Notes under the pieces: model-generated
The model's database searches: none
The model's input: the letters and a program-made list of their open reading frames with translations, nothing else
Told to the model about the DNA's origin: nothing
NCBI GenBank assembly: GCA_905193485.1
Contig: CAJJOX010000032.1
Location: 1-14,946, forward strand
Direction of reading: 5' to 3'
DNA from: an uncultured Porphyromonadaceae bacterium
GTDB lineage: Bacteria; Bacteroidota; Bacteroidia; Bacteroidales; Muribaculaceae
DNA: 14,946 bases
Position numbers and translations under genes: made by a program
Shown here: one piece after another, positions 14,943 through 14,946 of the stretch
Numbering within the stretch: the stretch's first letter is position 1
How the letters are laid out: each line of letters begins with the position of its first letter

Positions 14943-14946
14943 GTGT

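Noticed and set aside
1..14946. CRISPR arrays, tRNA or rRNA genes, insertion sequences
   Set aside because: No regularly spaced short repeats, no tRNA-like cloverleaf with TTCGA-type arm in context, and no transposase-like product were seen; the repeats present come from paralogous FKBP genes.

Overview
The window looks like chromosomal DNA from a member of the Bacteroidales. A Muribaculaceae-type gut bacterium is my best guess, but the family is inference only. The reasons are a Bacteroidetes-style division and wall cluster (MraY with a large internal insertion, a short FtsL-like protein, a PASTA-tailed FtsI-type PBP), many short lipoproteins, TAnnTTTG-like promoter boxes and weak Shine-Dalgarno sequences. 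All genes are read on the minus strand, so transcription runs from high to low coordinates.

Region 1 (14659 down to 6630) is a compact run of nine genes. Eight belong to one FKBP-type peptidyl-prolyl isomerase family: an N-terminal helical dimerisation-type domain followed by a C-terminal FKBP domain. The first (14659) is a leaderless FklB-like enzyme with a full active-site set. The others are exported. Two have cleavable-type signal peptides (14015, 9959) and five look like lipoproteins (12745, 11652, 9040, 8088, 7157). They have diverged strongly: one has a doubled N-terminal domain, two are recent near-duplicates, one has a degenerate FKBP site, and the last has lost the FKBP domain altogether. 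A cysteine-free sirtuin-type NAD-dependent deacylase (10670-9966) sits in the middle. Spacings are mostly 6-49 bp. The exception is a 112-bp gap holding a strong hairpin at 11691-11731. The run ends at a good intrinsic terminator at 6580-6551.

Region 2 (6629-6303) is a non-coding divider with that terminator and a candidate promoter for the next operon. mraZ, the usual first gene of the cluster, is absent.

Region 3 (6302 down to 1) is the start of the dcw cluster in the order rsmH, ftsL-like, ftsI-type PBP, murE, mraY, murD (first 30 codons only). It covers 16S rRNA methylation, divisome assembly, septal transpeptidation, addition of meso-diaminopimelate, lipid I synthesis and D-glutamate addition.

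Region 4 (14660-14946) is non-coding upstream DNA with a possible -7 box and a 23-bp imperfect inverted repeat.

The most unusual part is the FKBP array. It looks like a locally expanded and diversifying set of envelope folding factors, headed by a cytoplasmic paralogue and interrupted by a sirtuin.
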